Source: Botryococcus braunii (lineage: Eukaryota > Chlorophyta > Trebouxiophyceae). Taken from it: DNA of 35,000 nucleotides. The DNA lies in contig KV908463.1 in NCBI GenBank assembly GCA_002005505.1, forward strand, positions 273,700 through 308,699, written 5' to 3'. The position numbers were made by a program, and so were the translations under genes. The notes beneath the pieces are model-generated. The model did no database searches, was not told where the DNA came from, and saw only the letters and a program-made list of their open reading frames with translations. Shown in pieces: positions 1 to 22,000 of this stretch. The first letter of the stretch is position 1. Every line of letters starts with the position of its first letter.

Positions 1-2555
<2,555 letters not shown>

Positions 2556-3857
2556 CAGTCCAGGCGATGACGGGCCATACATATACTTCCATGTGTCCCC
2601 AGCAACAAGACAACACCGCAGAACAATCTCTTGCCTCATATTATGTAACTGTGGGTGCTGATAGACTTGTAGCTCACCAACGTCTGCAGTGCTGGTTGAA
2701 GCAGTTGCAGCTGCTGCTGCTTGTGGTGCTTTTGCGGCATTATCCCGATCACTCAGGACGGCCCCTCCCCATGCATGAGAAGGGGCTCCCATGTGACCGG
2801 GACCTCACAAAAAAGGGAATCGCTGCTGCAGCTTTGTTCCTTCATGGTACATGGACGCTGCAAAACACCTCCAAACTTACAATAAAACCTCGAGGACATC
2901 CTTGTCTACATCTTAGCCAGCCTTAAGTCAGTAGAAAGTAGACAGGTCCCAAGACATGCCGTACCTTCCATCCTTACGCTAGCTACATTCCCTCTACTGT
3001 TTCCCCACAACCCCAACCTCTCCCCTTCCATCCAATCCTGTCCAGATTGTACCTCCATTCCCTCGAACAAATGGCCTGTCACTCACCTCTGCCACACACC
3101 TCAGCTACCCAGAGATGCAGCCCTCTAAAGACACGTATAACTCTATCAACAGGGGGTCTAGACACTCTCGGGACAAAGCGAACATGGACATAGCAGGTAA
3201 GAGAGACAAAAAGTTTGCCTTGCTCACACCAATTCGCACAGTACCAACATGCAGGCCAAGCATGGGCATAACCAGGTTGCCAGACGCACTTGCACAAGCT
3301 CAGACAGATCGACCTCATTCCTCATGTTACTAATGCGCATGCCGGCACAAAACTTTCCATCCTAACGTCTTCAAGAACACAACTCAGCTTGGGAACATCT
3401 GCTATGCCTTCAATGTCCACACAAGGACCTAAAACAAGCAGCACAACGCAATATGGGAAGCAAAACGGGGGGGGGGGGGTGTTTTGGAAGGGAGGCATGG
3501 ACAGAGCAACCTGGGATGTGAAGACGCTGCTCTCGGTTGGGCCCTTTGGCCAGAGTGTCAGGAGAGCTACCGGCACTGGAGGGCTCTGAGGGGGGCGTGT
3601 TTGCCCCGGTCCCTACCTTTTTAATGTCCCGCCTTCTCCAAACCTGCCAGCATGCAAAAAAGGCGCTTGACGAACTCAGTTAAGCGCTCTAACAAGAGCA
3701 TCCCACATTCCTTGTCCACCAGCTTGCGGCCTATTGCCCCTGCCTCAACAGGCATGTCCTTGCCTGGGACATGTCTTACAGGATCCACAACCCAGCCAAA
3801 TAACTCGCACAGCTGGCCCCACCAAATACCACCAGTTGCGTATTCCACTATTTTCCT
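2556..3857 (-). CDS. Unrecognised multi-exon gene (partial)
   Basis: I do not recognise this protein. Candidate exons in sense order: A about 3857-3644, B 3428-3331, C about 3298-3228, E 3124-3087, D 2683-2556. A ends GCA G|GTTTGG and B opens G|GT after TTTTAG, giving LFCMLAG-PCVDIEG in phase. C ends TTG GT|GTGAGC and continues in phase into the 38-base exon E (GLHLWVAEVCGR), which ends at a strong donor AG|GTGAGT and continues in phase into D (DVGELQVYQHPQLH). Exon C is hydrophobic and Cys-rich (LATWLCPCLACMLVLCELV), perhaps a membrane segment. B and C are in different frames with only about 30 bases between them, too short for a usual intron: a frameshift, an assembly indel, or a missed splice. 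Start and end of the gene are not found. It lies just beyond the 3' end of the KEA gene on the same strand; being extra 3' exons of that gene is possible but unsupported. Confidence 0.42.
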
Positions 3858-4323
3858 CTCCCAGCGTTCTTGTTTTCACTGTAATAGTGCTCTTCCCCAT
3901 CTTACCTCAGATACATTTACAAGTTACTTAACCCACATACCTATTCCCTTGCCACCGTGCAACCCAGCAAGGACAGGACAAAGGTTTGCAACTCCGAAGC
4001 ATTCTTAAGTACAGGGAAATTTGAAAAGGAAATAAGGATATCCGACACTTCATTTGGCAAAATTAGCTGCTGCCAGGTGCAATTTACTCCTTACCTTTTA
4101 AGACTACTGCTGGCCTGCAACAGAGCTCCGCCGGGGGGGGGGGGGGGGTAATCTGTAAAACAAAAGCTTTTGAGGGATTCAGGACCAAGCCCGATCAGAT
4201 ACTAGACAGGGAGACTGCCAACGGAGCCCTAATTTTCGTGTAATGATTAAAAAAGCAACTTCCCAAGCAATTAAGACCTGCTGAGCATAGCTGTGTCACA
4301 ATCCTTTATCCATAATACAAACT
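3858..4323. other. Spacer between KEA and the unrecognised gene
   Basis: No gene is visible. The spacer holds a G15 run at 4134-4148 and otherwise ordinary-looking sequence; the 3' untranslated region of the KEA gene should lie here on the minus strand. Confidence 0.5.
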
Positions 4324-12725
<8,402 letters not shown>

Positions 12726-13240
12726 ACTCTTAACCTTAAAAGCCCCGAATTGGACCCTCGAGCCATCAGAGACTGATCTCGAGCAACCCTCGCTCTCGAC
12801 GCCTTCTATTGAAACAGTACCAAACCCAACCAGCTGTAAAATCAAACCTTTAAAAAAGGCCAATGGCATGCACTGGCAAGAGAAACTAGAGCGGTGAAGC
12901 CGGGTGTTGAACTAATCGCTACCAAACGTTTGGACTTGATCCCCACGTGATCCCCGTGCCAAAGATTCCTACACGGGCAATTCAAAGGCAAATTTGCTCT
13001 CACTCTCTCGCCACCTCCCCACACGTGCGTCAGGTTTTTGGGTTTCGGCCTTACCCACTGGCGCTATGATTTAGAAAGAATAACGGTTAGGATAGGCTTC
13101 ACTCTTAAGATGAAAGAGCAAAGAGTGAATCCTACTTAAACTGCACACCATAAATCTTGCATGCGGGTACACGGAATCTAGGGGCCAGAGACAAAAAGGG
13201 GGGATTTAGTGAAGAATTCGAGGGCGAGAGAGACAGACAG

Positions 13241-13499
<259 letters not shown>

Positions 13500-13583
13500 G
13501 TGTGAGGGGGAGAGGGGGGTGTGAGGGGGAGGAGAGGGAGTAAAATTTGGACATGCGACAGTAATGGCACGAAGTGCTCAAGG

Positions 13584-13585
<2 letters not shown>

Positions 13586-13624
<39 letters not shown>

Positions 13625-13634
13625 GGGGGGGGGG
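13586..13634. repeat. T38-G11 homopolymer pair
   Basis: Thirty-eight T (13586-13623) followed directly by eleven G. On the minus strand this reads C11 then A38, which could be the poly(A) tail of an old retroposed sequence, but I see no recognisable element body or target-site duplication. Confidence 0.9.
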
Positions 13635-13723
13635 CATGAATATGATATATTTCACTAAGCTGGGTGAGAATGATACTACTGGCCTGGGAACTGTACTATC
13701 CGGGGAGTCTAGTTCGCTTGTGT

Positions 13724-13795
13724 GGTTCATCTAGATCTAGAATTAATGAGCCAGATCTGGCTCATTGATGAGCCAGATGAACCCAATATTGGGTT
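13724..13795. repeat. Nested perfect palindromes
   Basis: CTAGATCTAG (13731-13740), a 22-bp perfect palindrome at 13745-13766 (half-site AATGAGCCAGA), and a 16-bp perfect palindrome at 13780-13795 (AACCCAATATTGGGTT). The first two are enclosed by a 9-bp inverted pair, GGTTCATCT at 13724 and AGATGAACC at 13775. Confidence 0.85.
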
Positions 13796-14705
13796 ATATA
13801 ATATGCTTGGTGAAAAGGAGGTTAGTGTATCCACGGTGGGGACAGGGTGTACTTTTTGGTCTTAAGTAATTTATTTCCCAGCGTCTGTCGGGTCAAGTAC
13901 ACTCCACATTCTTTGTGATACTTCAGTTGAAGCCTCATATCATAATTAGAAGAAGTGACAGTGAAGACGTCTTCACTCGACGAAGGGGTGGCTGGTGGCT
14001 GGTCCGCAACGCGGATTCCCCAGTCCACGTGATAAAATTACTAATACCAGCTGTGGTTTGATTGAGGATTACTTGAAAATCACACATCTTGTGGTGAAAA
14101 GGTAGACAAGTGCGGTGTTCATTTGGGGTGTCCCTGTTGCCCTACAAGACCCTTCAGCCTCCAGAGCTCTATCTACACTCAGTTTACGTCTAAACATTTG
14201 TTAAAAGGAGAAATGTAACCAACCTAATCCGTTTCTGTCACAAATGTCATGACGCCAATCGTTCTGTCGTTGATCAACTTCAAAATCATTGCGACTCAGG
14301 GCGGGAAAATTGTCGCAGACCAAGGGGGAAAAAGGGGGCAGAGGATCAGGTTTGGTCTGAGCAAAAACGTGGTGCAATTTGGCAAGGGGCAACTGTGTTG
14401 CATCCCTGTCTCCTAACTGTAAATGTGCTTAAAAGGATTCGATATACGTAACTCATTTTTTTACTGTAACCTGGAAGTGATCACTCATGAGTGCGTGAAG
14501 TGTAGGGCCACTTCTGCAGGAGGAAAAGGGGAAAGGGGGATAGGGGACGGAATCTACTATTTAAAGTGTCATGGGGTATCTTTCCTTTTTTCCCGGTGGG
14601 TGGATGACACTGGCTAACATTGTAACCGAGAGTCTCATATCCATGCTCCCTCCCTCCGTCCGTCCCTTGCACCCTGCCCCCTCCCTCTCTATCTCCGCCC
14701 CGCCC

Positions 14706-15022
<317 letters not shown>

Positions 15023-15029
15023 CCTCCGC

Positions 15030-15110
15030 TGGAAAAGGGGCTCGCTGTCCCTGTTCCAACTCCCTTGGAAAAGGGGCTCGCAGGCCTGTTTCAACTTCGT
15101 TGGAAAAGGC
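15030..15110. repeat. Short minisatellite, unit about 36 bp
   Basis: Two full units (15030-15065, 15066-15100), each starting TGGAAAAGGGGCTCGC, and a partial third unit from 15101 starting TGGAAAAGG. The units differ at several positions, so the array is not recent. Confidence 0.85.
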
Positions 15111-15311
15111 CAACGAGGGGAACAACAAGGAACAACAAATCCACATAACAAAACAAACAAACAATCAACACAACAGCAAATACACACACAACAAACAAAG
15201 AAACACAATAGACAAACGACATAATAAAACACAAAGGGAAGACGAAGAGGCGATGTTTTTCCCAGAAGTAAATTGGAGCGAGGGGGATGGGTGGTGGGGT
15301 GAGGATGGGAG

Positions 15312-15336
15312 CACACGTGCACGTGCACGTGCACGT

Positions 15337-15391
<55 letters not shown>

Positions 15392-15402
15392 CGTGCGTGT
15401 GG
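15312..15402. repeat. (ACGTGC)n-(GT)n repeat with five CACGTG sites
   Basis: Five CACGTG hexamers in direct contact occupy 15314-15343, followed by GT repeats and three GCGT units. CACGTG is the core of the plant G-box and of E-boxes bound by bHLH/bZIP factors; here it arises from a hexamer microsatellite. Confidence 0.9.
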
Positions 15403-15551
15403 GGGAGGGGGGGACAGGGGGGGAGAGCGGGTGAGGCCCTCCCCCCCTCTGGAGTCCATAGTAAGTAATCAGCCACCGGTAACTGCTGGCGATCAGACAG
15501 CTGAAGGCCAAGGGGAATATGAAACCTTCCATGTAAGTCATCAGTATCGAC

Positions 15552-15780
15552 TCATATTTTACAGTTTAGCCCATCCCGTAGGTTATAAGTACCACATGTT
15601 TCGTCAACTCCAAGTTTATGCAACTGAAGGAGATTCCACGCTTTCATACTGAACATGGATGGCTTTCGATAAACGGTGACGCACATCCTAGCGAACCACG
15701 TGTTGCGCCCCGTCACATCGTCTGGCGAAGGATCAGGGGGAACATCCGGTCTGAAAACGACTGCCCTGGAAAGGACAAAT
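15552..15780 (-). CDS. Candidate exon, possibly uL30-like (mitochondrial L30)
   Basis: A minus-strand open frame follows a good acceptor (TTTGTCCTTTCCAG) near 15776. It encodes AVVFRPDVPPDP then WFARMCVTVYRKPSMFSM and AWNLLQLHKLGVDETCG. The pattern of a short beta strand, a basic loop and an amphipathic helix ending in LxxLxxLG recalls the start of ribosomal protein uL30, and the proline-rich lead could follow a mitochondrial presequence; this is a weak resemblance and not an identification. A possible donor is G|GTACTT after TGT. I did not find neighbouring exons. If real, the gene is on the same strand as KEA and ends before the repeats at 15400. Confidence 0.25.
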
Positions 15781-16285
15781 TGGACCACAGGTAACCCTGC
15801 AAGCTAACACAGCAAATCAACGGCCACGACGAGTGGCGAGACAATGACCCCTAGCGACGTCTCCCTTAAGCCAATGTGGACTTCAAAAGTAAGGCAAAGC
15901 TCAAGGTTTACAAACTAAGGCGCAATTATGACATTTTCACCACGAGGAGAGTCGGCTGAAATTCAGAAGCAGTCCGTACTGGGAGAGACCTCAACCCATC
16001 GGAGCGTATGCCTTACAGAAAGGACCCATGAAAATGGTCAGCGTGCAACAAAAGGCCAACGTAAATTCTGTGCGTTTAGTGATACTATCGCCATTGCTGC
16101 ATCCACTGGCTAAGCTAATTTCTGTGTGATAACGCTGACACAATGGCTTTAGCTAGCACAAGCGCCGACAGAAGACAGAGCACTTTATACTGAAGCCTGG
16201 AAACCCACAAGGCATGCCCTGCTTTGTATGTCTGCTGCTGATATGGTGCTCCTGTGTTCATTCTTTCAACTTTTTAGCTGTGTCT

Positions 16286-16579
16286 CTATTGCGTCCCACC
16301 CAAACTGTGCTCCTGCGTGCGAATGGTCCTTAGACGACGTTCAACAACAATGAAGGGCGATAATAAGACAATAACCATGACTGCTGCACAAGCTGCAAGT
16401 CTTCCACTTAACAAGCCTGATGGCAAACCGAGGGTCTGTGCTACCCAGCATCTGCTCGGAGGTTTCAAGAAATTGGAAGTGATAACCTCATCAACCTCAC
16501 ATATGCATGCTAAGACGTCCTCTCTTGTGAAATCCCTTACAATTTTCACTGTGGGCCCTGGCGCGCTCTCCTGGCTCAT
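16286..16579 (-). CDS. ORF resembling the N-terminus of a membrane GNAT enzyme (NAT8-like)
   Basis: Ninety-seven codons from ATG 16579 to a TAG. The start MSQESAPGPTVKIVRDFTRE places a charged beta strand (VKIVRDF) and a helix (EDVLACICEVDEVITSNF) as in the first elements of a GNAT fold, then a hydrophobic segment (LAACAAVMVIVLLSPFIVV) at the place where NAT8-type acetyltransferases carry their membrane insert. No acetyl-CoA-binding motif follows downstream on this strand. An acceptor (TTGTCTACAG) sits just before the start. It could be the first coding exon of a gene whose other exons I cannot find, or the remnant of a duplicate of the neighbouring GNAT gene. Alternatively the reading frame is chance. 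Confidence 0.35.
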   Translation of the reverse strand: MSQESAPGPTVKIVRDFTREDVLACICEVDEVITSNFLKPPSRCWVAQTLGLPSGLLSGRLAACAAVMVIVLLSPFIVVERRLRTIRTQEHSLGGTQ

Positions 16580-17067
16580 GATTCCTGTAGACAATGGTGT
16601 GCATTCTACATATTAGACGTATCACGACGAGCATAGCATGCAGAAGATCGGCAGTGTCCAGATAATTACATAGGCCATAAGTGAAAACATAAGAATTGTG
16701 TGGCGAGAAAGCACAGGAGAATATCAACCGGGTGGCAAGCATGAGTTGCGTGTATGTGGAAAGAAGCTGGAAAGGTCCACAATGGTATTGCTTTTTCTTT
16801 CTAATTTTTCGGGAAGGGAGATTGTGCCTGCCTTGGGGTTGGACCTTGTTCAGAGGCAGGCCCCTCCACAGGGGTATTCCGCAAAACGCGTTTGTCATAA
16901 GGATAAAGAGCGAAATGGAGACAATGGGAGAAACAAAGCAACGACAAAAGGATGCGTGCATGACCCACGTGCTGTATGAGTTCAAGTGGTGCTCCCTGAT
17001 TGCGAATGAACAAACAGCCAGTGGGGCCCCTAGTGCTTGAACAGAATGCAATCAATACATTTCTTAC

Positions 17068-17812
17068 ATGCTGAATTGCCAACAAACTCAAGGTTAATGA
17101 CAAACCCATTGTCATCTCAAAAATAAAAATAAAAAAAATAAAAAAAATAAAAATAAAAAGAAAAAAAAAAGAAAAGGGGGGGGGGCACAGAGTCGCAGAA
17201 TAGCTGGGCCAGTTGGCTTGCCTGAGGAAACCACCCGAGCTCCAAGATTAACATAGTATTTAAGTAACCGCGGCTCCGACGCATCAACTGTGGCCGAAAC
17301 TTGGTGCAAGCCGAGGGTGAGCGCATAGAGTTGGGCTTCATGCATTATCCTCCTACCAAATCCAAGGCGGCGGAACTGGGGATGCACTGCAAAATTGAAG
17401 CCATAAAGGGATGTATGATATGCGACAACAGTGGCCATTCCTGCCAGCTGTCTCCTGCACGTCATCCCTATCTACCTTATGCAGGGATGGCATAATGACT
17501 CGTGCTGCCAAATAATACATGCGCCACAAACCCCGGCAGGGAATCCATAAACATAACCGAAATCAAGATGGACTTTAACGGGAGCGCCAGCCATGATGAT
17601 GCAGTAATCCACAACTTGAAAAACAGAAGCAACTGTGAATCATGGCGCTCATCCCTGATCAGACATATCCTGTACAGTAGGCCAGCCCAAGTTCCATTAA
17701 AGTGGACTGCTTCCTGAAATGGATGGGTTGTTTCTAACAAATCTGTAGCTGGGATTTCCGGGATTTCCGGGCGAGCGCCTCTCATAGTTAGGGCGGCTTT
17801 GAAACTATGCAT
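17068..17812 (-). CDS. GNAT-family N-acetyltransferase
   Basis: A GCN5-related acetyltransferase transferring acetyl from acetyl-CoA to an amine; the substrate is unknown. Exon 1 is 17812-17519 (ATG, 98 codons, ending GTG GCG CAT|GTATTA). Exon 2 starts at 17447 after GACAG. Together they read FVAH-LAGMATVVAYH, the beta2-beta3 hairpin of a GNAT fold, followed by YGFNFAVHPQFRRLGFGRRI, where RRLGFG is the pyrophosphate-binding motif A (R/Q-x-x-G-x-G/A), then ASEPRLLKYYVNLGARVV, the usual motif B helix and strand. A hydrophobic stretch in exon 1 (WITASSWLALPLKSILISVM) suggests a membrane segment. The 3' end has two readings: run on through the A/T tract to a TGA at 17112, or splice at CTC T|GTGCCC (17189) to an exon at 17115-17068 giving RLYDNGFVINLEFVGN, which I prefer. 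Confidence 0.72.
17117..17186. repeat. A-rich tract (AAAAT-type) ending in G10
   Basis: A4-A8 blocks separated by T or G, then ten G. On the GNAT sense strand it reads as a long pyrimidine tract ending TTTTTGAG, so it may serve as the polypyrimidine tract of a short intron. Confidence 0.85.
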
Positions 17813-17873
17813 TACCTCTCAAACTGCTGTATCCACAGCAGGATCCATTGGCACTCTGCTGCGTCATGCAGAA

Positions 17874-18167
17874 ATGTTATCCGTGTACAGCATTCTAGCC
17901 AGCCTTCACAATCGTCTGCTTCGCCAGGATAGCAGGTGTTGTGCAATATCTGCACCTGGGAACATGCCCATACAGAACATATTACTATCATTCAAAATTG
18001 GCCACCCAAGCATGGGACACTTGTAGGGCTGTGCTATGCCTGTACCGCACCCACTCACAACTAGCCAGCGTTGTGATAAAATGATGGACTTTGCAAGGGA
18101 CAATCTAGCTGAACATGCCATTGCACTCCATCATCTGAAAAAGGATCATGGGGTCACCGAGCTATAG
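17874..18167 (+). CDS. Possible 54-aa protein, two exons
   Basis: I do not recognise this product. Exon 1 runs from ATG 17874 to 17935 and ends GAT AGC AG|GTGTTG; exon 2 begins at 18065 after CACAACTAG and ends at TAG 18165-18167. The join is in phase: MLSVYSILASLHNRLLRQDS, then S and QRCDKMMDFARDNLAEHAIA, ending HHLKKDHGVTEL. The product would be helical with a hydrophobic, basic N-terminus, compatible with a small mitochondrial protein, but that is inference. The frame is open upstream of the ATG back into the start region of the oppositely oriented GNAT gene, so an upstream exon is possible. The start codon lies only 61 bp from the GNAT start codon, head to head. Confidence 0.38.
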
Positions 18168-19021
18168 ATTCTGAAATAAGTACGGGATGCTGATAAACCT
18201 GAGTTTGCTCTTCGCGAGTCAAATCTGGGGTGCGTCTTCTGGTAACCAAATAGTGCTACACCAGAAACCCAGCCGTAAGCAAGTGCATTGAGAGCCAAAG
18301 TCCCATTCAATGTAAGGGTTTAAATCTTGGCAAAGGTCTTTTTCATTGCAAACACTCAATTGCTAGACCGCCAATTGCCCGTGTGTGAATACACAATATC
18401 TCCCTCGCAAGCTCACTATTGAGATAGCGGAACATTAAAAAATTTTGAACCTTGTGGCTTGTTTGGTTAGCGATATTGGTACGATCCCAAGACAGTCCAA
18501 GGGTCTTCATTCCGTCCTCAACCACTATGGGGTTCGAGGTTGCTTCGAGATTTCCCCGGAAATATCCACCACTTCAGCATCGTCCCAGAATAGTGACTGA
18601 AGAAGTGTCCTCACTCCCCTAGAGACTCGGTCCGGGAAACAAAGCTTCTAGATGAAAGCAACGGCCATGACGTACGACCGCCCTACTTGCAAACAATTTA
18701 TTAAACTTCAATTCAGCAAGCGCTGGAATTTTAAGCATTACCCTCGACAAAGCTTCAGCAGTAGCAATGAAAGAGCCGACCCTTAGCATGTCAGGAATGA
18801 CGAAAACACTTTGCCGTACCCTTTTCTTCCATGGCCCGGCCCTTTATTCGCAAGATCCCAGATCTCCGATATGATGAGTTAGGCCAGTTGGGTCGGAGGC
18901 TCCGAAATCGGAGGTGGATCTGATATCGGTGATCTTAGATTTGTCCATGTGGGGAGGGGGGTACGCCGACTCAGGGACCACACCATCGTACCAGGTTCTA
19001 GGAAAAAGTGTAAAGGTTCTA
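18168..19021. other. Spacer upstream of the S1-domain gene
   Basis: No gene is supported. The open frames on both strands at 18844-19191 overlap the first exon of the S1 gene and its leader; I take the plus-strand frame from ATG 19022 as the real one. The promoter of that gene should lie here. Confidence 0.5.
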
Positions 19022-22000
19022 ATGGAGTCATCAGTACAAACAAGGACTATGCGGGGCCGAGACCTTATTTCTCTTGAAACCACTTGCTCTTCTGCTGGGC
19101 GTTGGACCCACGCAGGTGCAGGTGGTTCAAGGGCGTTCCGCCATCTCTGGCCCAGACGGGTCCTGAAAGGTAAGAATTCAAAGCGGGGCAATTGTACTTG
19201 TAGCCTGGATTCAAAGTGGTGTGGGGAGATTGTACTTGGGGAATGACGCGCTAGGGCGGCGAGTTTGTTAACAGTGAGAACAACGAGTGGAAGAGGAACT
19301 CGTGCTTATCGTTCCAGCTTATGTGCTTAATGAGTGAACGGAAGGCACGTACTACCATGTTGTAAATAAGATGCAGGTGCCTTTTCAGAGGAAGAGCTAT
19401 ATTTTGTATGTCCTACCCAGCTTTATGTATCCTTCCAACACAATTCGTGGAAGACAACCTCTTCTGTGTGTTTGCTGGGATAATAGGAGCAGGGTTATGG
19501 TGAACTTTGCAGGGTGCATAATGGGTGTAATGAAGATGCCGGCTTGAACATTAGCCGTCCCAACATTCCTGAGAAACGTCTTTGCAAAGACAAGAACAGT
19601 ACATCAAATAGAATTCATCTGACAGGACCGAAAACGGTTGATTTTATGTCTGCTAATGAAACTCACTTGGAAGAAGCAAAACTAGATGTGACGTTTCTGT
19701 GTTATCTTCCACCAATTCCGTCATGCTGTTGTTCAGACACACCTCAACTATTTGAAGTTCGTGAGCAGGTCTGACCCGGCACGACCCTTGCAACGTGACA
19801 AACGAGGGCCGAGAAATGATGCCGCCTGACTTTGAACCATCAGAGGACATTGATCTGGGGCCACAGCATCAGGTGCCACAGCCAGAGAAGGGGCCACTTG
19901 GAAAAAGAGTCGGACGAACCTTCATTGATGGTTTATTTTCGGAGGAAATCAGCATTGAGGATATGGAATACTGGTTTACTGAGCCTCCTGGTATGCCACA
20001 ACAGCCTTGGCATGTTTCCTGCATGCATGTTTCCCCTGTCGACTGTGGTGGATATGGGGAGGGATTGAAGTCGAAGAGCCTTTCCTAGGTGGATCTACTG
20101 GTTCAATACTGAGTTGTCACATTGTCAGCCTGCGGTTTGTGTGACCATGTCGAGTGGATTCAGAATGACTAAATTAAGCCACTGATGTGGTTTTTCTCAT
20201 TGCTTGTGTGTGAGTTTCGGCAAAGGGCAACTGCATATCTCAAAAATAATGGTAGATGCTGAACTTGAGATGAGTCATGGTAGCTCATCCATCCTGGATG
20301 AGGTACCGAGTACCTCATCCAGGATGGATTGCACTTCATATTGGGAATTTCTGTTTGGTTCCATCTGCAATTGAGTGCAATTTGAAATTGGTCCTGGATG
20401 CTTCCGTTTGTTGCAGGTGGCTGGGACAATAAGCGCAAACGAATTCAACGAGCAGAAGAGATTCCTTTTGAATGGTGGGATGCCAAGCATGAAGGCCTTG
20501 GGCGGGTAAGGAGGCAGACATATGGTTTCTCCTCTGTTTTCAAATGGCTTCATGCTTACATTATTATCATGACTTGCGCTTTTGATGAGCTGACCATGGA
20601 TATATTTTGTAAGAAGCATCTTGTGAGTTGTAGACAAGGCTGGAGGACCTGGAGGAAGGCATGGAATTTACTGGAACTGTGCGCCGGTTGATGATGACGC
20701 ATGGTGTCCAGATTGACATCGGGGCAGAGTTTGATGGGTAAGCATGATCCTTTTTCCAAGTATGCCATCATAATTTTGATTGACCATTTTCTAGTATGTA
20801 CGCATTTCCTGCGGCAGGATCATTCATTCATTCTATGCATGCCTTGGGGGGGGGGGGGGTGGGGGGGTTAAGTTAGGGAGAGGGAAATTAGAGGGGCAAA
20901 TTTTGAGCAAATTTCAAGGGTGAACGGGAATTTGAAAGGGGGTTCTGTTATGTGCGTCGATGCCCGCCACCTTCAGGATTTTAGTGCTCACGCATTGGCA
21001 TGTACAATCAGGCGCGATCTGCATTAATAAACCAGGTTCCAAAGAAGCGCTCTCCTCATGGCTGCCCTAGGTATTTAAGGTGTGTGAGTGTCAGGTGACC
21101 CAAGCTGTGCTCCAGCTCCCTGCACGACCACCCTGGAGACCACAGGTCAACCCGAGGCAAGCCTTGCCTTCATAGGCGCGTGGAGGAAGAATCCTGAAGG
21201 GATGGGGTTTTTGCGGACTTAGCACTAGTGAAAATCAACGGAGCAGCTTTGCAAAATTCGGCAAAAGGGGTGCCCATATTATACTGGGAGGATGGAGGAA
21301 AGTGAGAGGGTTGCCCGCATGTGTCTGTGTCAGGTAGGCAAGTTGAATAGTTGCACAGAGAAAAGGGGGGGGGGGGTAAAGGAAGGAAAACACTCACAGA
21401 ACGGGATATCGGTTGCTAAACTGTGATTGAATGTATGCTGAAACAGTAAGGGGCGGAGGAGTGCCGGAGGTATATGTTGTTTGCAATGGATTTACTGATG
21501 GATTATGATGTCCTGAGAAAGATCAGGTCGTTGACCTCGTGAACTTTTGGACCAGGTTGATTCCTGTGGTGTTTTCATACCATGCCTGGAAGCCTCTTAG
21601 GGGGGAGTTCGGTCTGGACTCCCAAGTGCGGGTTCGCATACACAAGGTAAAATCTTTCTTCTCTCCTTAAAATTTCTTCATGTTTTTATGCAATTAATTT
21701 GATGGGGCTTTGGAGGGTTTATTTCTTCGAACGATCAAGAGACTCCCGTGTCTTTAAGCAATGTGGGGTTTCATGCTTACTCTTCATGTACTATCTACAC
21801 TTGCTGGGTGCGATCCCACTGGGATTGGGGAGAGGGTTGTTGTTGGAGTTCGATCATTTGCAAGTCTTGCTTGTCAAATTTTGTCAATGCCCTCAGAACC
21901 TGGGTTTCAATGTGCCCTTTCAGTGTGTAATAAGCATTAATGGTAAGTTAGCGCTTCCACCCCCTCTTTATTGGGACTACCGGCTTTAAAGCTGTGGGGC

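Noticed and set aside
18844..19191. 115-codon minus-strand open frame
   Set aside because: It lies antisense to the predicted first exon of the S1 gene, whose donor and phase fit the next exon; no motif supports the minus reading.
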